Below are positions 23,145 through 31,569 of a DNA stretch of 64,000 nt, piece by piece; position 1 is the first letter of the stretch, and every line of letters starts with the position of its first letter. The stretch covers positions 1,240,001-1,304,000 of the forward strand of contig CAXXVF010000002.1 in the NCBI GenBank assembly GCA_963663605.2, written 5' to 3'. The DNA comes from Sporobacter sp963663605 (GTDB lineage Bacteria > Bacillota > Clostridia > Oscillospirales > Oscillospiraceae). The notes below the pieces were generated by a model. It searched no databases, was not told the DNA's origin, and saw only the letters and a list, made by a program, of their open reading frames with translations. The position numbers were made by a program, and so were the translations under genes.

Positions 23145-25481
23145 CTATTTCTTTTTCAGCTTTTCAAACAGCAGGCTCAGAAAATACAGCGGTGCGGAAA
23201 ATGCAGCCCCGATGTCCCCGATGCCGCCTAAAAAGCCGAAACCCTCCGTCCCGTCGTGCACCATGAACGTGCGCGTCGACGTCGGGCCGTGAACGCCCAT
23301 CTCGTCAAGGTCGATCACGCCGTCCCGGACGACGGCTGTCCGAAACAGTCCGACGGCCAATTCCCGGATGTTTTTTTCAAGGCTTTCAAAGCCTTCAATG
23401 AGTTTTTTGTTGTAGTGCATGAGCGGGTCGCCTTTAACGCGCCCGATCATCTGCGCCTCGTCCTGTACGCTGTCCAAAAACAGCAGATGGTCGGCCCAGC
23501 ATTGGTTCATCGAATAAAGCGTGATCAGCCGCTCCGCCCGGTCCAGCTCCGCCGCTCCCGCCTGCGCAAGCAGCGCTTTATAGAGCGCGGGGTCTTCAGT
23601 TTTCAGTATGGACGCGCTCACGCGTCCGTGCAGGATGTCTTCCCTTTTATTATGGACGAGCCGCCGCTGGTCCTCAACGATGCCCGCATATTTAAACAGC
23701 GTTACTTTCGCGTCGAACATCTGGCCTTCCACGACCCTTTGCGTATGCACGACCGCTTTTTGAAATCGGGGGTTTTTAAGGGGCGCATCCTGATAAACGT
23801 CCCGCAGTTTTTCGGGGATGCTCTCGTAAAGCCCGTACCGGACGACAAGGTCGTCCTCCAGACTGATAAAGAACCGGCTTTCGCCCGGATCGCCCTGACG
23901 TCCGGCGCGTCCCCTCAGCTGGTTGTCGATACGGACGCTCTCGTGGCGGTTCGTCCCGATGACATACAGGCCGCCGAGCCTGCGGACTTCTTCCGCGTCC
24001 TCCCCATCCCTGCCGCCGAGCCGGATATCGACGCCCCGGCCTGCCATATTGGTCGAAATCGTAACGGTTCCGGGCCGCCCCGCGTTTGCGATGACCCCGG
24101 CCTCCTCCGCGTCGTTTTTAGCGTTTAACACGGCAACGCCGGGAATGCGCGGCCGAAGCATTTCCGCCAGCTTTTCCGATTCGTCGATGCTCGAAGTGCC
24201 GATGAGCACCGGCCTGCCGGATGCATGCGCCCGGACGGCTTCCGAAACCACGGCGGAGTATTTGGCCTCTTTATGGGTGAAGATGACGTCCGGCTTATCC
24301 GCGCGGATACAGGGTTTATCGGGCGGTATGACGGCGACGCTCCGGTCGTAAAACCGCAGAAATTCAGCCGCCGCCTGTACGGCCGTGCCCGTCATACCGG
24401 CGAAATCCGGGTACAGCCGCAGGAAGTTTTGAAGCGTTATGCTGTTGAGCACCTTGCCTTTATGCTTCGGTTTCAGACCTTCCTTGAGCTCTACCGCTTC
24501 GTGCAGCCCTTCCGACCATTGCCGGCCCAGCGCGACGCGCCCCGTGTATTCGTCGACGAGCAGGATCTCCCCGTCTCTGACGATATAGTCGACGTCCCTT
24601 TTGAGCAGGTGCTCCGCCTGCACGATAACGACGGCTTTCGATGCGATATCCAGATTCCCGTCGTCATACAGGTCGTCCAAATCCAGTTCTTTTTCAAGGA
24701 ACGCGATGCCCGCCTCTTCAAGATAGACAACGCTGCCGTTTTCATCGGTTTTGAAATGGACGTCGGGCTTCATTTGGGCCGCGATGCGGTACAGTTTTTC
24801 CTCGATATCGGTCCCGGCAGGCGTATCGCCCGCGATGACGAGCGGGATGCGGGCCTCGTCGATCAGTATGGAGTCGGCCTCATCAACGACGGCAAAATGA
24901 AACGGCCGGTGCGCGAGGTCGTCCGGCGAAAAGACGAGAAATCCGCGCAGATAGTCAAATCCCGCTTCCCGCGCGGTGACGTATGTGACGTCCGCTGCGT
25001 ACGCCCGGCAGCGTTCGTTCGTATCCGAAGTCTCACAGATGTGCCGGACCGTAAGCCCCAGCCTTTCATACACCGGCCCCATCCAGCCGGCGTCGCGCCG
25101 CGCCAGATAATCGTTGAACGTGAGGACATGGACGCCCTTGCCGGAAAGCGCCTTTAAATACGCCGTGAAAACGGCGGCGAGCGTCTTCCCCTCCCCGGTG
25201 GCGAGTTCGATGACGAAGCCGTCGGCCATGGCGGCCGCCGCCATGAGCTGATTGTCATGCGGCGTTATGCCGAGCGCGCGCCGTACCGTTTCGTATACGA
25301 GGGCAAACGCTTCGACTATCAGCGCTTGTGCCGCTTCCCCGGACGCAGCGCGCGCCCGCAGCTTAAGTGAGCGGCGGCGGAGCGCATCGTCTGAGAGGTC
25401 GGAACAGTCCATGGCTCTGACCGCATCGCATATGCGCCGGTAGCGCTTTAAATCATATTCGATATTTTTAAGGTTGACCAT
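23145..25481 (-). CDS. SecA-type preprotein translocase ATPase, accessory form
   Basis: DEAD-like motor of 778 residues that drives proteins through SecYEG. Walker A (ATGEGKT, about 95-101), Walker B (VVDEADSILIDEARIPL) and the later helicase motifs (TNMAGRGVDIRLGG, QLRGRAGRQGDPG) are intact. It is shorter than the housekeeping SecA and lacks the C-terminal cysteine zinc domain; instead it ends in a hydrophobic Gly/Phe-rich stretch and LLFEKLKKK. Both features point to an accessory SecA with its own substrates. No accessory SecY or glycosyltransferase genes lie beside it. Start ATG 25481 follows GGAGA. Confidence 0.85.
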   Translation of the reverse strand: MVNLKNIEYDLKRYRRICDAVRAMDCSDLSDDALRRRSLKLRARAASGEAAQALIVEAFALVYETVRRALGITPHDNQLMAAAAMADGFVIELATGEGKTLAAVFTAYLKALSGKGVHVLTFNDYLARRDAGWMGPVYERLGLTVRHICETSDTNERCRAYAADVTYVTAREAGFDYLRGFLVFSPDDLAHRPFHFAVVDEADSILIDEARIPLVIAGDTPAGTDIEEKLYRIAAQMKPDVHFKTDENGSVVYLEEAGIAFLEKELDLDDLYDDGNLDIASKAVVIVQAEHLLKRDVDYIVRDGEILLVDEYTGRVALGRQWSEGLHEAVELKEGLKPKHKGKVLNSITLQNFLRLYPDFAGMTGTAVQAAAEFLRFYDRSVAVIPPDKPCIRADKPDVIFTHKEAKYSAVVSEAVRAHASGRPVLIGTSSIDESEKLAEMLRPRIPGVAVLNAKNDAEEAGVIANAGRPGTVTISTNMAGRGVDIRLGGRDGEDAEEVRRLGGLYVIGTNRHESVRIDNQLRGRAGRQGDPGESRFFISLEDDLVVRYGLYESIPEKLRDVYQDAPLKNPRFQKAVVHTQRVVEGQMFDAKVTLFKYAGIVEDQRRLVHNKREDILHGRVSASILKTEDPALYKALLAQAGAAELDRAERLITLYSMNQCWADHLLFLDSVQDEAQMIGRVKGDPLMHYNKKLIEGFESLEKNIRELAVGLFRTAVVRDGVIDLDEMGVHGPTSTRTFMVHDGTEGFGFLGGIGDIGAAFSAPLYFLSLLFEKLKKK

Positions 25482-25577
25482 TATAAATCTCCGTTTCCGG
25501 TTTATTTTGGACATGGAAAAACAGCAGCACCGCCATGGAAAATCCACGGCGTCTGACTGCTGAATCTTAAACGGAGA

Positions 25578-25778
25578 CTATTCTGTTTTCTGCGTGCTGA
25601 GCTTGACCGACACGAACGCGCGCGCGGCCGGTATCGTGAGAGCCGCTGCGGCGGCCGCCGTGAACAGAACGGCTATAAAAACCGGCGTGATGTCCGTGAT
25701 CGAAAGGCACAGGTATAAAACAAAGGCGGACAACGCGGCCGCGAGAACAACGGCTACCCGGACATTTTTTGCTTTCAC
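25578..25778 (-). CDS. Small membrane protein
   Basis: 66 residues with two hydrophobic helices (about 8-28 and 31-54), starting at a GTG after AAGGCGGGTGA, and driven by its own near-consensus promoter at 25808-25836. It lies 96 bases upstream of the accessory secA on the same strand and may be co-transcribed with it. Function unknown. Confidence 0.6.
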   Translation of the reverse strand: MKAKNVRVAVVLAAALSAFVLYLCLSITDITPVFIAVLFTAAAAAALTIPAARAFVSVKLSTQKTE

Positions 25779-25807
25779 GGTCTCACCCGCCTTTCATAAC
25801 TATCCGG

Positions 25808-25836
25808 ATTATAGTCTCTTTACCTTAAAAAGTCAA
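25808..25836 (-). promoter_or_regulatory. Sigma-A promoter of the small membrane protein (and secA)
   Basis: TTGACT (25831-25836), 17 bases, TATAAT (25808-25813) on the minus strand. Confidence 0.8.
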
Positions 25837-25855
25837 TCTCCCGGCATCCGCGCAA

Positions 25856-25884
25856 TTGACACGGCGGGAAAAAGCGGCTACCAT
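25856..25884 (+). promoter_or_regulatory. Promoter of glpK
   Basis: TTGACA (25856-25861), 17 bases, TACCAT (25879-25884). It lies back to back with the minus-strand promoter at 25808-25836. Confidence 0.6.
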
Positions 25885-25914
25885 GATGATATCCGATCAC
25901 AAAAGGAGCCGGTC

Positions 25915-27396
25915 ATGATGAAATATATCCTGTCGCTCGACCAGGGCACGACAAGTTCCCGCGCCATCCTCTTCGACAGCCGCCAGAACATTGTCTCCTG
26001 CGCGCAGCGCGAATTCGCGCAGGTCTATCCGCGCGAGGGCTGGGTCGAACAGGATCCGATGGAGATCTTCTCATCGCAGTATTCCGTCATGATGGAGGCC
26101 GTGGCCAAAAGCGGCGTCGATATCCGCGACATCGCCGCCGTCGGCATCGCCAACCAGCGCGAAACGACCGTCGTATGGGAAAAAGCGACCGGCCGGCCGG
26201 TATATAACGCCATCGTCTGGCAGTGCCGGCGGACGTCCGGTATCGTTGACGCGCTCGTGCGCGGCGGGCACGGCGAGACCATCCGCGCATCAACCGGGCT
26301 CGTGCCGGACGCTTACTTTTCCGGCCCCAAGATAAAGTGGATCCTCGACAACGTCAAAGACGCGCGGGAAAAGGCCGAGCAGGGCGAGCTGCTGTTCGGC
26401 ACGGTGGATACATGGCTCATGTGGAAGCTGACAAATGGCCGCGTGCACCTGACCGACCGCACGAACGCCAGCCGGACGATGCTCTACAACATCCATACGC
26501 TCGAGTGGGACGATCAGCTCCTGAAGCTGATGGATATACCGCGCGCGATGCTCCCCGAAGTCCGCGCATCCAGCTGCATCTACGGGCACGTACCGATACA
26601 GGACGTCTTTATCCCCATCGCAGGCGTGGCCGGGGACCAGCAGGCGGCGCTCTTCGGCCAGACCTGCTTTTATAAGGGGGAAACCAAGAATACATACGGC
26701 ACCGGCTGCTTCCTCCTGATGAATACGGGCGAAGAAGCGGTCGTCAGCAAAAACGGGCTCATCACGACGATCGCAGCGACAGTTAGCGGCGTGGGCTACG
26801 CGCTGGAAGGCAGCGTCTTCACCGGCGGCGCGGTCGTCCAGTGGCTGCGCGACGAGATGCGCTTTTTCTCCGAAAGCGCCGACTGCGAATATCTGGCTGC
26901 CAAAGTCGCGGGCTCCGGCGGGGTTTATCTGGTCCCGGCGTTTACGGGCCTCGGCGCGCCGTACTGGGACATGTACGCCAGAGGCCTCATCGTCGGCATC
27001 ACGCGCGGCACGAAGCGCGAACATATCATCCGCGCGGCGCTGGAATCTGTCGCGTTTCAGTCTTTCGACCTTGTGGCTTCGATGGAAGCGGACACGGGCG
27101 TGCGCATGGACACGCTGCGCGTGGACGGCGGCGCTTCGCAAAACGGTTTTCTGATGCAGTTTCAGGCCGATATCCTCGGACGGAGCGTACAGCGGCCGGA
27201 GGTGTTTGAAACGACTGCGCTCGGCGCGTGCTACCTGGCCGGTCTCGCCGTCGGCGTATGGAGCGGTCCGGAGGAACTTAAAAGCCTATGGCGGTGCGCC
27301 CGGCGCTTTGACCCCGCGCTCGGCGGCGATACGCGCCAAACCCTGCTGGACGGCTGGCATAAGGCCGTCGGGCACGCTTTGGGATGGGCCCGGTAA
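25915..27396 (+). CDS. glpK: Glycerol kinase
   Basis: FGGY-family kinase of 493 residues that makes glycerol 3-phosphate from glycerol and ATP. Typical sequence: LSLDQGTTSSRAILFD, the YNAIVWQCRRT region, and IPIAGVAGDQQAALFGQ. In low-GC Gram-positives a histidine in the loop before IPIAG is phosphorylated by HPr; here that stretch reads YGHVPIQDVF and has no histidine at the aligned place, so this control is probably lost. ATG 25915 follows AAGGAG. No glpF or glpD is adjacent. Confidence 0.95.
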   Translation: MMKYILSLDQGTTSSRAILFDSRQNIVSCAQREFAQVYPREGWVEQDPMEIFSSQYSVMMEAVAKSGVDIRDIAAVGIANQRETTVVWEKATGRPVYNAIVWQCRRTSGIVDALVRGGHGETIRASTGLVPDAYFSGPKIKWILDNVKDAREKAEQGELLFGTVDTWLMWKLTNGRVHLTDRTNASRTMLYNIHTLEWDDQLLKLMDIPRAMLPEVRASSCIYGHVPIQDVFIPIAGVAGDQQAALFGQTCFYKGETKNTYGTGCFLLMNTGEEAVVSKNGLITTIAATVSGVGYALEGSVFTGGAVVQWLRDEMRFFSESADCEYLAAKVAGSGGVYLVPAFTGLGAPYWDMYARGLIVGITRGTKREHIIRAALESVAFQSFDLVASMEADTGVRMDTLRVDGGASQNGFLMQFQADILGRSVQRPEVFETTALGACYLAGLAVGVWSGPEELKSLWRCARRFDPALGGDTRQTLLDGWHKAVGHALGWAR

Positions 27397-27416
27397 GTAA
27401 GTTTTTTTCAGTCATA

Positions 27417-27466
27417 AACGCCGCTCGTCTGCCGGTCACGGCGCATCGGGGCGGCGGTGTTTTTAA
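27417..27466 (+). terminator. Probable terminator of glpK
   Basis: Complementary arms AACGCCGC and GGCGGCGGTGTT around a 30-base GC-rich loop, followed by TTTTT. Confidence 0.5.
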
Positions 27467-27500
27467 CAGGCGTTTTTTGGCAGCCGGGCGAACGTTTCTA

Positions 27501-27529
27501 TTGCATAAAGCATTCCGGCATCGTATAAT
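27501..27529 (+). promoter_or_regulatory. Sigma-A promoter of the degV gene
   Basis: TTGCAT (27501-27506), 17 bases, TATAAT (27524-27529); GGAGGAGG and the start codon follow within 25 bases. Confidence 0.8.
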
Positions 27530-27552
27530 GAGACACAAAAGGAGGAGGATCC

Positions 27553-28398
27553 ATGCGTATAAAAATAACGGCAGACAGCACATGCGATCTGACGAAAGAT
27601 CTCTTAGAAAAGCATGATATCCATATTTTCCCGCTCACCATCATCAAAGGCGACAATGAATACTTGGACGGTATCGAAATCCAGCCTCAGGACATCTTTG
27701 ATTATGTCGAAAGCGGACAGGGCGTGACGCACACGTCGGCGGTCAATGTGTCCGACTTCCAGGAGAAGTTCGAGGCGTTTTCCAAGGAATACGATGCCGT
27801 CATTTACATAAGCATCAGCAGTGACTTTTCCGCCTGCTACCAGAACGCCGTCATCGCCGCAGAGGACTTTGACAACGTCTATGCCTTCGATTCGCGAAAC
27901 CTCTCCTCAGGAATCGGACATATCGTGCTGGACGCAGCGATCATGGCCGAGGCGGGCTTACCGCCCGAGGAGATTATCGAAAAGCTGGGCGAGATGGCAA
28001 AAAAGGTAAACGCCAGCTTTATAATCGACTCCCTGCTGTATCTGTACAAGGGCGGCCGGTGCTCGGGCGTCGCGGCGCTCGGCGCGAATGTCCTTAAGCT
28101 CAAGCCCTGCATCGAGGTTGTCGACGGCCATATGCAGGTCGGGAAAAAATACCGCGGCAATTTCGACAAGGTCATTCTTCAATATGTGAAGGACCGGCTG
28201 TCAGACCGGGACGACATCGACTACCGGCGCATTTTTATCACGCATCCCGACGCCGTGCCGCAGAAGATCGTCGACAGCGTGATTGAAGCCGTCAAGTCTT
28301 ACGGCAGTTTTGAGGAAATTGTCGATTCGCACGCGGGCTGCACAATCTCCAACCACTGCGGGCCGATCTGCCTGGGCGTACTGTATTACACGAAATAA
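27553..28398 (+). CDS. DegV family fatty-acid-binding protein
   Basis: 281 residues. Begins ITADSTCDLTKDLLEKHDI and has the THTSAVNVSDF and SSGIGHIVLDAA stretches of DegV proteins, which bind a fatty acid in a cleft and, in some species, feed the FakA kinase (FakB role). No fakA homologue is near. Monocistronic: promoter at 27501, hairpin at 28412. Confidence 0.9.
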   Translation: MRIKITADSTCDLTKDLLEKHDIHIFPLTIIKGDNEYLDGIEIQPQDIFDYVESGQGVTHTSAVNVSDFQEKFEAFSKEYDAVIYISISSDFSACYQNAVIAAEDFDNVYAFDSRNLSSGIGHIVLDAAIMAEAGLPPEEIIEKLGEMAKKVNASFIIDSLLYLYKGGRCSGVAALGANVLKLKPCIEVVDGHMQVGKKYRGNFDKVILQYVKDRLSDRDDIDYRRIFITHPDAVPQKIVDSVIEAVKSYGSFEEIVDSHAGCTISNHCGPICLGVLYYTK

Positions 28399-28411
28399 AG
28401 CAGTTAAATTT

Positions 28412-28439
28412 ACGGGGCGGCCATAGGCCGCCCCGTTTA
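28412..28439 (+). terminator. Terminator of the degV gene
   Basis: Perfect 11-bp stem ACGGGGCGGCC / GGCCGCCCCGT with a 3-base loop; the T tract is short. Confidence 0.7.
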
Positions 28440-28505
28440 TGTTGAATGAATATTTCCTCGTCCATCCCTATTTCCGCTAAATACTTAACAGCAATGGATC
28501 ATTGC

Positions 28506-28534
28506 GTGACAAAACTTTGTACAAACGCTATTAT
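28506..28534 (+). promoter_or_regulatory. Promoter with palindrome in the spacer
   Basis: GTGACA (28506-28511), 17 bases, TATTAT (28529-28534). The spacer contains the perfect palindrome TTTGTACAAA (28516-28525), a likely binding site for the helix-turn-helix protein encoded just downstream. Confidence 0.5.
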
Positions 28535-28556
28535 TAACTAAGCGAGGGGTGAATTT

Positions 28557-29189
28557 ATGAACGCTGTATCCAAAAACATCCGGCGGCTCAGGACGCGCGA
28601 CGGCATTTCCCAGGAAACACTGGCGGAAAAGCTAAGCGTGACCCGGCAGGCTGTATCAAACTGGGAAACGGGCAAAACGCAGCCGGATATCAATACGCTC
28701 GTCGCCATCGCATCGGCATTCGGCACGGATGTCAATACGCTCATTTACGGAAAAACGGCGAGACGGGACAAAAGCGAAACCGTAAAATACCGCAGGCTCA
28801 TTTTTATAGCCGGAGCCGTTAACGTCGTATTTATCCTGCTTGAGATTTTTCTCGTCCCGCACTTCAAAGATATAGCAACCGGCAGCTTTAACCCGCTGAT
28901 ATATTATGTATACATATTCTTTGCCCGGCCTTTGTGGTTTTCCGGCGCTGCCGTTTTATTTTTAAGCATCCTGTCTTTGTGGAAGGACATTCGAATAACC
29001 AACCAAACGTTCCGAAAAATCATTCTGGGAGCCGGGTTGTTTCTGATCGGCTTTTATTATCTGTGCGCGGCAAATCTGTTTGCGGCTGTCTTGCCGTTTG
29101 GCACACTTTTTTTGATTAAGCTTGCCGCTGTGCATCATATGCTTCTTTTTATCCCCGGAACGGTCCTGTTTTTCGGCTTTAATAAATGA
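28557..29189 (+). CDS. XRE-type regulator fused to a membrane domain
   Basis: 210 residues: a Cro/C1-type helix-turn-helix at about 5-60 (DGISQETLAEKLSVTRQAVSNWE, the common Firmicute form) followed by about four hydrophobic helices from residue 79 to the end. Proteins of this design are thought to sense membrane state or act with a small transporter. It follows a palindrome-containing promoter, so it may control itself. It ends at a strong terminator. Confidence 0.8.
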   Translation: MNAVSKNIRRLRTRDGISQETLAEKLSVTRQAVSNWETGKTQPDINTLVAIASAFGTDVNTLIYGKTARRDKSETVKYRRLIFIAGAVNVVFILLEIFLVPHFKDIATGSFNPLIYYVYIFFARPLWFSGAAVLFLSILSLWKDIRITNQTFRKIILGAGLFLIGFYYLCAANLFAAVLPFGTLFLIKLAAVHHMLLFIPGTVLFFGFNK

Positions 29190-29203
29190 CCTGTACTGCT
29201 AAT

Positions 29204-29232
29204 AAAATCCCCGCCGGAAGGCGGGGATTTTC
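29204..29232. terminator. Terminator between XRE and methyltransferase genes
   Basis: Perfect 12-bp stem AAAATCCCCGCC / GGCGGGGATTTT with a 4-base loop; flanked by A and T runs, it can serve both converging genes. Confidence 0.85.
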
Positions 29233-29234
29233 TG

Positions 29235-30275
29235 TTATCTCAGTTTTGCGTAGTGGGCGCTGGAGTACGTGTACAGCTCGTCGTACGCCGCCCGCTTGAT
29301 ATTTGAGTCGGGGAGCATGATGGATGCCAGAACGCGGCCCCGGCCGGCATACTTGTCGACGAACGCGCGAACGAGCGCGCGCGCCTCGTCCTCCGTGATG
29401 CCTTCCCGGTCGAGCCCCGCGATGGGGATCGTAAACGTCATCTTGTCGCCCCAGTCGCGTTTGAGCATATCGAAGTCGTTGATCGCCTGCGGCGTCCACG
29501 CGGTGAGTCCCATATCGACCAGGTCCTCGATGTACTGCTGTGTCAGACCGCAGGAGTGCAGCTCAACGTATTTGCCCCGGCCTCTCAAATACTGGATGAT
29601 TCGCTTGGCCTGCGGCTTGATCATCTCCTTGAACATCGCATCGGAGAAAAAGCCCGCGCGCTGCGTCCCCCAATCGTCTCCGTAGATGATCGTGTCGATG
29701 GGCTCATAATACTGGAAAAGCTTATCGAGCACCTTGATCTTATAGTCGGCGATCGCCTCGAAAAACGCCTGTACTTCCTCCGGCTCCTCGACGAGCGCCG
29801 CGAGCGCCTCGTCAAACGGGATGACCTCGTGCAGCCGCTCGAAACAGCCCTCGGCCGTATGGAAAACGTGCAGCCTGTCCGGGTCGTAGACCTCCTTCTG
29901 GTAGGCCGCGTCGCCTTCCCAGTCCACCGCTTCAAGGTCGGGGAAAACCAGCTCCTCGCGCCATTTGGAAAAGTCGCTTAGAAGCCGCGTCCCGGGCTTG
30001 ACCATACTGCCCTGCACCGCTTCGACCCAGACCCACTCGACGCCGAACCAGTCCTTGCCGTCGGCCTCGTACATCGGATGCTCCAAAATGACGTCCGGCC
30101 AGACCCACTGGTTGTCGTACATCCATATGGGCAGCCAGTACGGCACCTCGCCGTCGTAGACACGCTTTAAGTTCTCCCGCGCCGTAATCGGGCGGGGCGG
30201 CATCGGGGGCGGATTCTGCTGGCACAGCCATGAAAATGATCCGTAACGCTGTCTTGATTCTCTCGTGTTGCTCAA
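29235..30275 (-). CDS. UroD/MtaA-family methyltransferase-like protein
   Basis: 346-residue paralogue-type member of the UroD superfamily. It keeps the zinc motif H240-S-C242-G and the YGDDWGTQ...FFS stretch also present in the protein encoded at 3613, with otherwise distant sequence. The predicted role is methyl transfer to or from a corrinoid or other small molecule; no corrinoid protein is adjacent. It starts at a TTG that follows AGGAGGA with good spacing. Transcription runs away from galE, 45 bases upstream on the same strand. Confidence 0.75.
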   Translation of the reverse strand: MSNTRESRQRYGSFSWLCQQNPPPMPPRPITARENLKRVYDGEVPYWLPIWMYDNQWVWPDVILEHPMYEADGKDWFGVEWVWVEAVQGSMVKPGTRLLSDFSKWREELVFPDLEAVDWEGDAAYQKEVYDPDRLHVFHTAEGCFERLHEVIPFDEALAALVEEPEEVQAFFEAIADYKIKVLDKLFQYYEPIDTIIYGDDWGTQRAGFFSDAMFKEMIKPQAKRIIQYLRGRGKYVELHSCGLTQQYIEDLVDMGLTAWTPQAINDFDMLKRDWGDKMTFTIPIAGLDREGITEDEARALVRAFVDKYAGRGRVLASIMLPDSNIKRAAYDELYTYSSAHYAKLR

Positions 30276-30319
30276 CGCGGGTTCCTCCTAAGAATATATA
30301 TAGTTTTATGTTCTGCTTA

Positions 30320-31330
30320 TTAATATCCGTCGGGATTTAACCTCTGCCAGTTCCATGCGTCCCGGCACATGTCCTCGAGCGTCAGGGACGCTTCCCAACC
30401 GAGCTCCCGACCGGCTTTGCCCGAGTCGGCATACATCTCGGCGATGTCCCCTTCCCGCCGCCCGGCGATTTCATACGGTATCTTTATGCCGTTGACCTTT
30501 TCAAACGCGTTTATGATATCCAAAACGCTGTATCCGACGCCGGTTCCGAGGTTATACACCCCGACGCCCCGCCGCGCCTGACTGTGGCGCAGCGCCGCGA
30601 CATGGCCCCGGGCCAGGTCGACGACGTGGATATAATCCCGCACGCCCGTGCCGTCTTTTGTGGGGTAATCGTTCCCGAAGACGCTGAGCTTAGGAAGCTT
30701 CCCGACGGCGACCTGCGAAACAAACGGCATGAGGTTATTCGGAACGCCGCGTGGCTCCTCGCCGATGCGGCCGCTCGGATGCGCGCCGACGGGGTTGAAA
30801 TACCGGAGCAGCACGGCCGAGAGCCCATCGTCCGCTGCGCAGGCGTCCTTTATGATCTGCTCAATGAACAGCTTCGTGCTCCCGTACGGGTTAGAGCACG
30901 GCCCGGTCTTCATATCCTCCGTAAGGGGCAGCTTCTTCGGCGTGCCGTATACCGTCGCGGAGGAACTGAAAATGAGCGTTTTGACGCCGAAGCGCGCCAT
31001 TGTCTCCAGAAGCGTCAGCGCGCAGTCTATATTGTTGCGGTAATAGCTCAGCGGGGCTTTCACCGATTCGCCGACGGCCTTGAAGCCCGCGAAATGGATC
31101 GCGCCGTCGATGCGGCTTTTTTTGAAAACGTTTTCAAGCGCCTGTTTGTCGGCGGCGTCCGCGTTAAAAACCGAAACGCTCTTGCCGGTCAGTTCTTCGA
31201 TCCGTTTGACGACCTCGGGGGAACTGTTGGAAAAGTTGTCGGCAATGACGACCTCAAAGCCGGCATTTAAAAGCTCGACGGCCGTATGCGAGCCGATATA
31301 TCCCGCTCCGCCGGTCAGAAGTATGCTCAT
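30320..31330 (-). CDS. galE: UDP-glucose 4-epimerase
   Basis: Extended SDR enzyme, 336 residues, interconverting UDP-glucose and UDP-galactose for cell-surface sugars or galactose use. TGGAGYIGSH binds NAD at the N-terminus; SSSATVYG and the catalytic Y-x-x-x-K (NPYGSTK) follow; FNPVGAHPSG and VRDYIHVVDL are characteristic of GalE. ATG 31330 follows GGAGG with 8-base spacing, so the longer in-frame extension is not used. Confidence 0.93.
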   Translation of the reverse strand: MSILLTGGAGYIGSHTAVELLNAGFEVVIADNFSNSSPEVVKRIEELTGKSVSVFNADAADKQALENVFKKSRIDGAIHFAGFKAVGESVKAPLSYYRNNIDCALTLLETMARFGVKTLIFSSSATVYGTPKKLPLTEDMKTGPCSNPYGSTKLFIEQIIKDACAADDGLSAVLLRYFNPVGAHPSGRIGEEPRGVPNNLMPFVSQVAVGKLPKLSVFGNDYPTKDGTGVRDYIHVVDLARGHVAALRHSQARRGVGVYNLGTGVGYSVLDIINAFEKVNGIKIPYEIAGRREGDIAEMYADSGKAGRELGWEASLTLEDMCRDAWNWQRLNPDGY

Positions 31331-31491
31331 ACTGTCGCCTCCAATGAATCTGCTGCACCCTAATATACCATACAATTTCACGCCGGGCAATCGGCAGCTG
31401 CGGCATTTCACCGCGGACCGTATGCCGTTTTCAAAAAAATGTTTTTTGCCGCTTTAACCGCGCATTATTGCCAATCAAACAGTCAATCCTA

Positions 31492-31543
31492 ATACTAATA
31501 TTCAATAGAACGTTTCATAAATGTTTCTATTGATTATTAGTAT
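31492..31543. promoter_or_regulatory. Large AT-rich inverted repeat upstream of spoVAD
   Basis: ATACTAATATTCAATAGAA (31492-31510) and its near-perfect reverse complement (31525-31543, one mismatch in 19). It sits about 30-80 bases before spoVAD. It may be a regulator site or a hairpin in the leader; its outer part repeats the ATACTAATATT half of the palindrome at 20313. Confidence 0.5.
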
Positions 31544-31569
31544 AAATATGATAAACGGCTGAAGAGGTG

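Noticed and set aside
23256..25157. Two long plus-strand frames opposite the SecA gene (23256-24128 and 24225-25157)
   Set aside because: Shadows of a high-GC gene; His/Arg-rich, low in hydrophobic pattern, no start signals.
26290..27141. 283-codon frame opposite glpK
   Set aside because: Shadow frame of the glpK codon bias.
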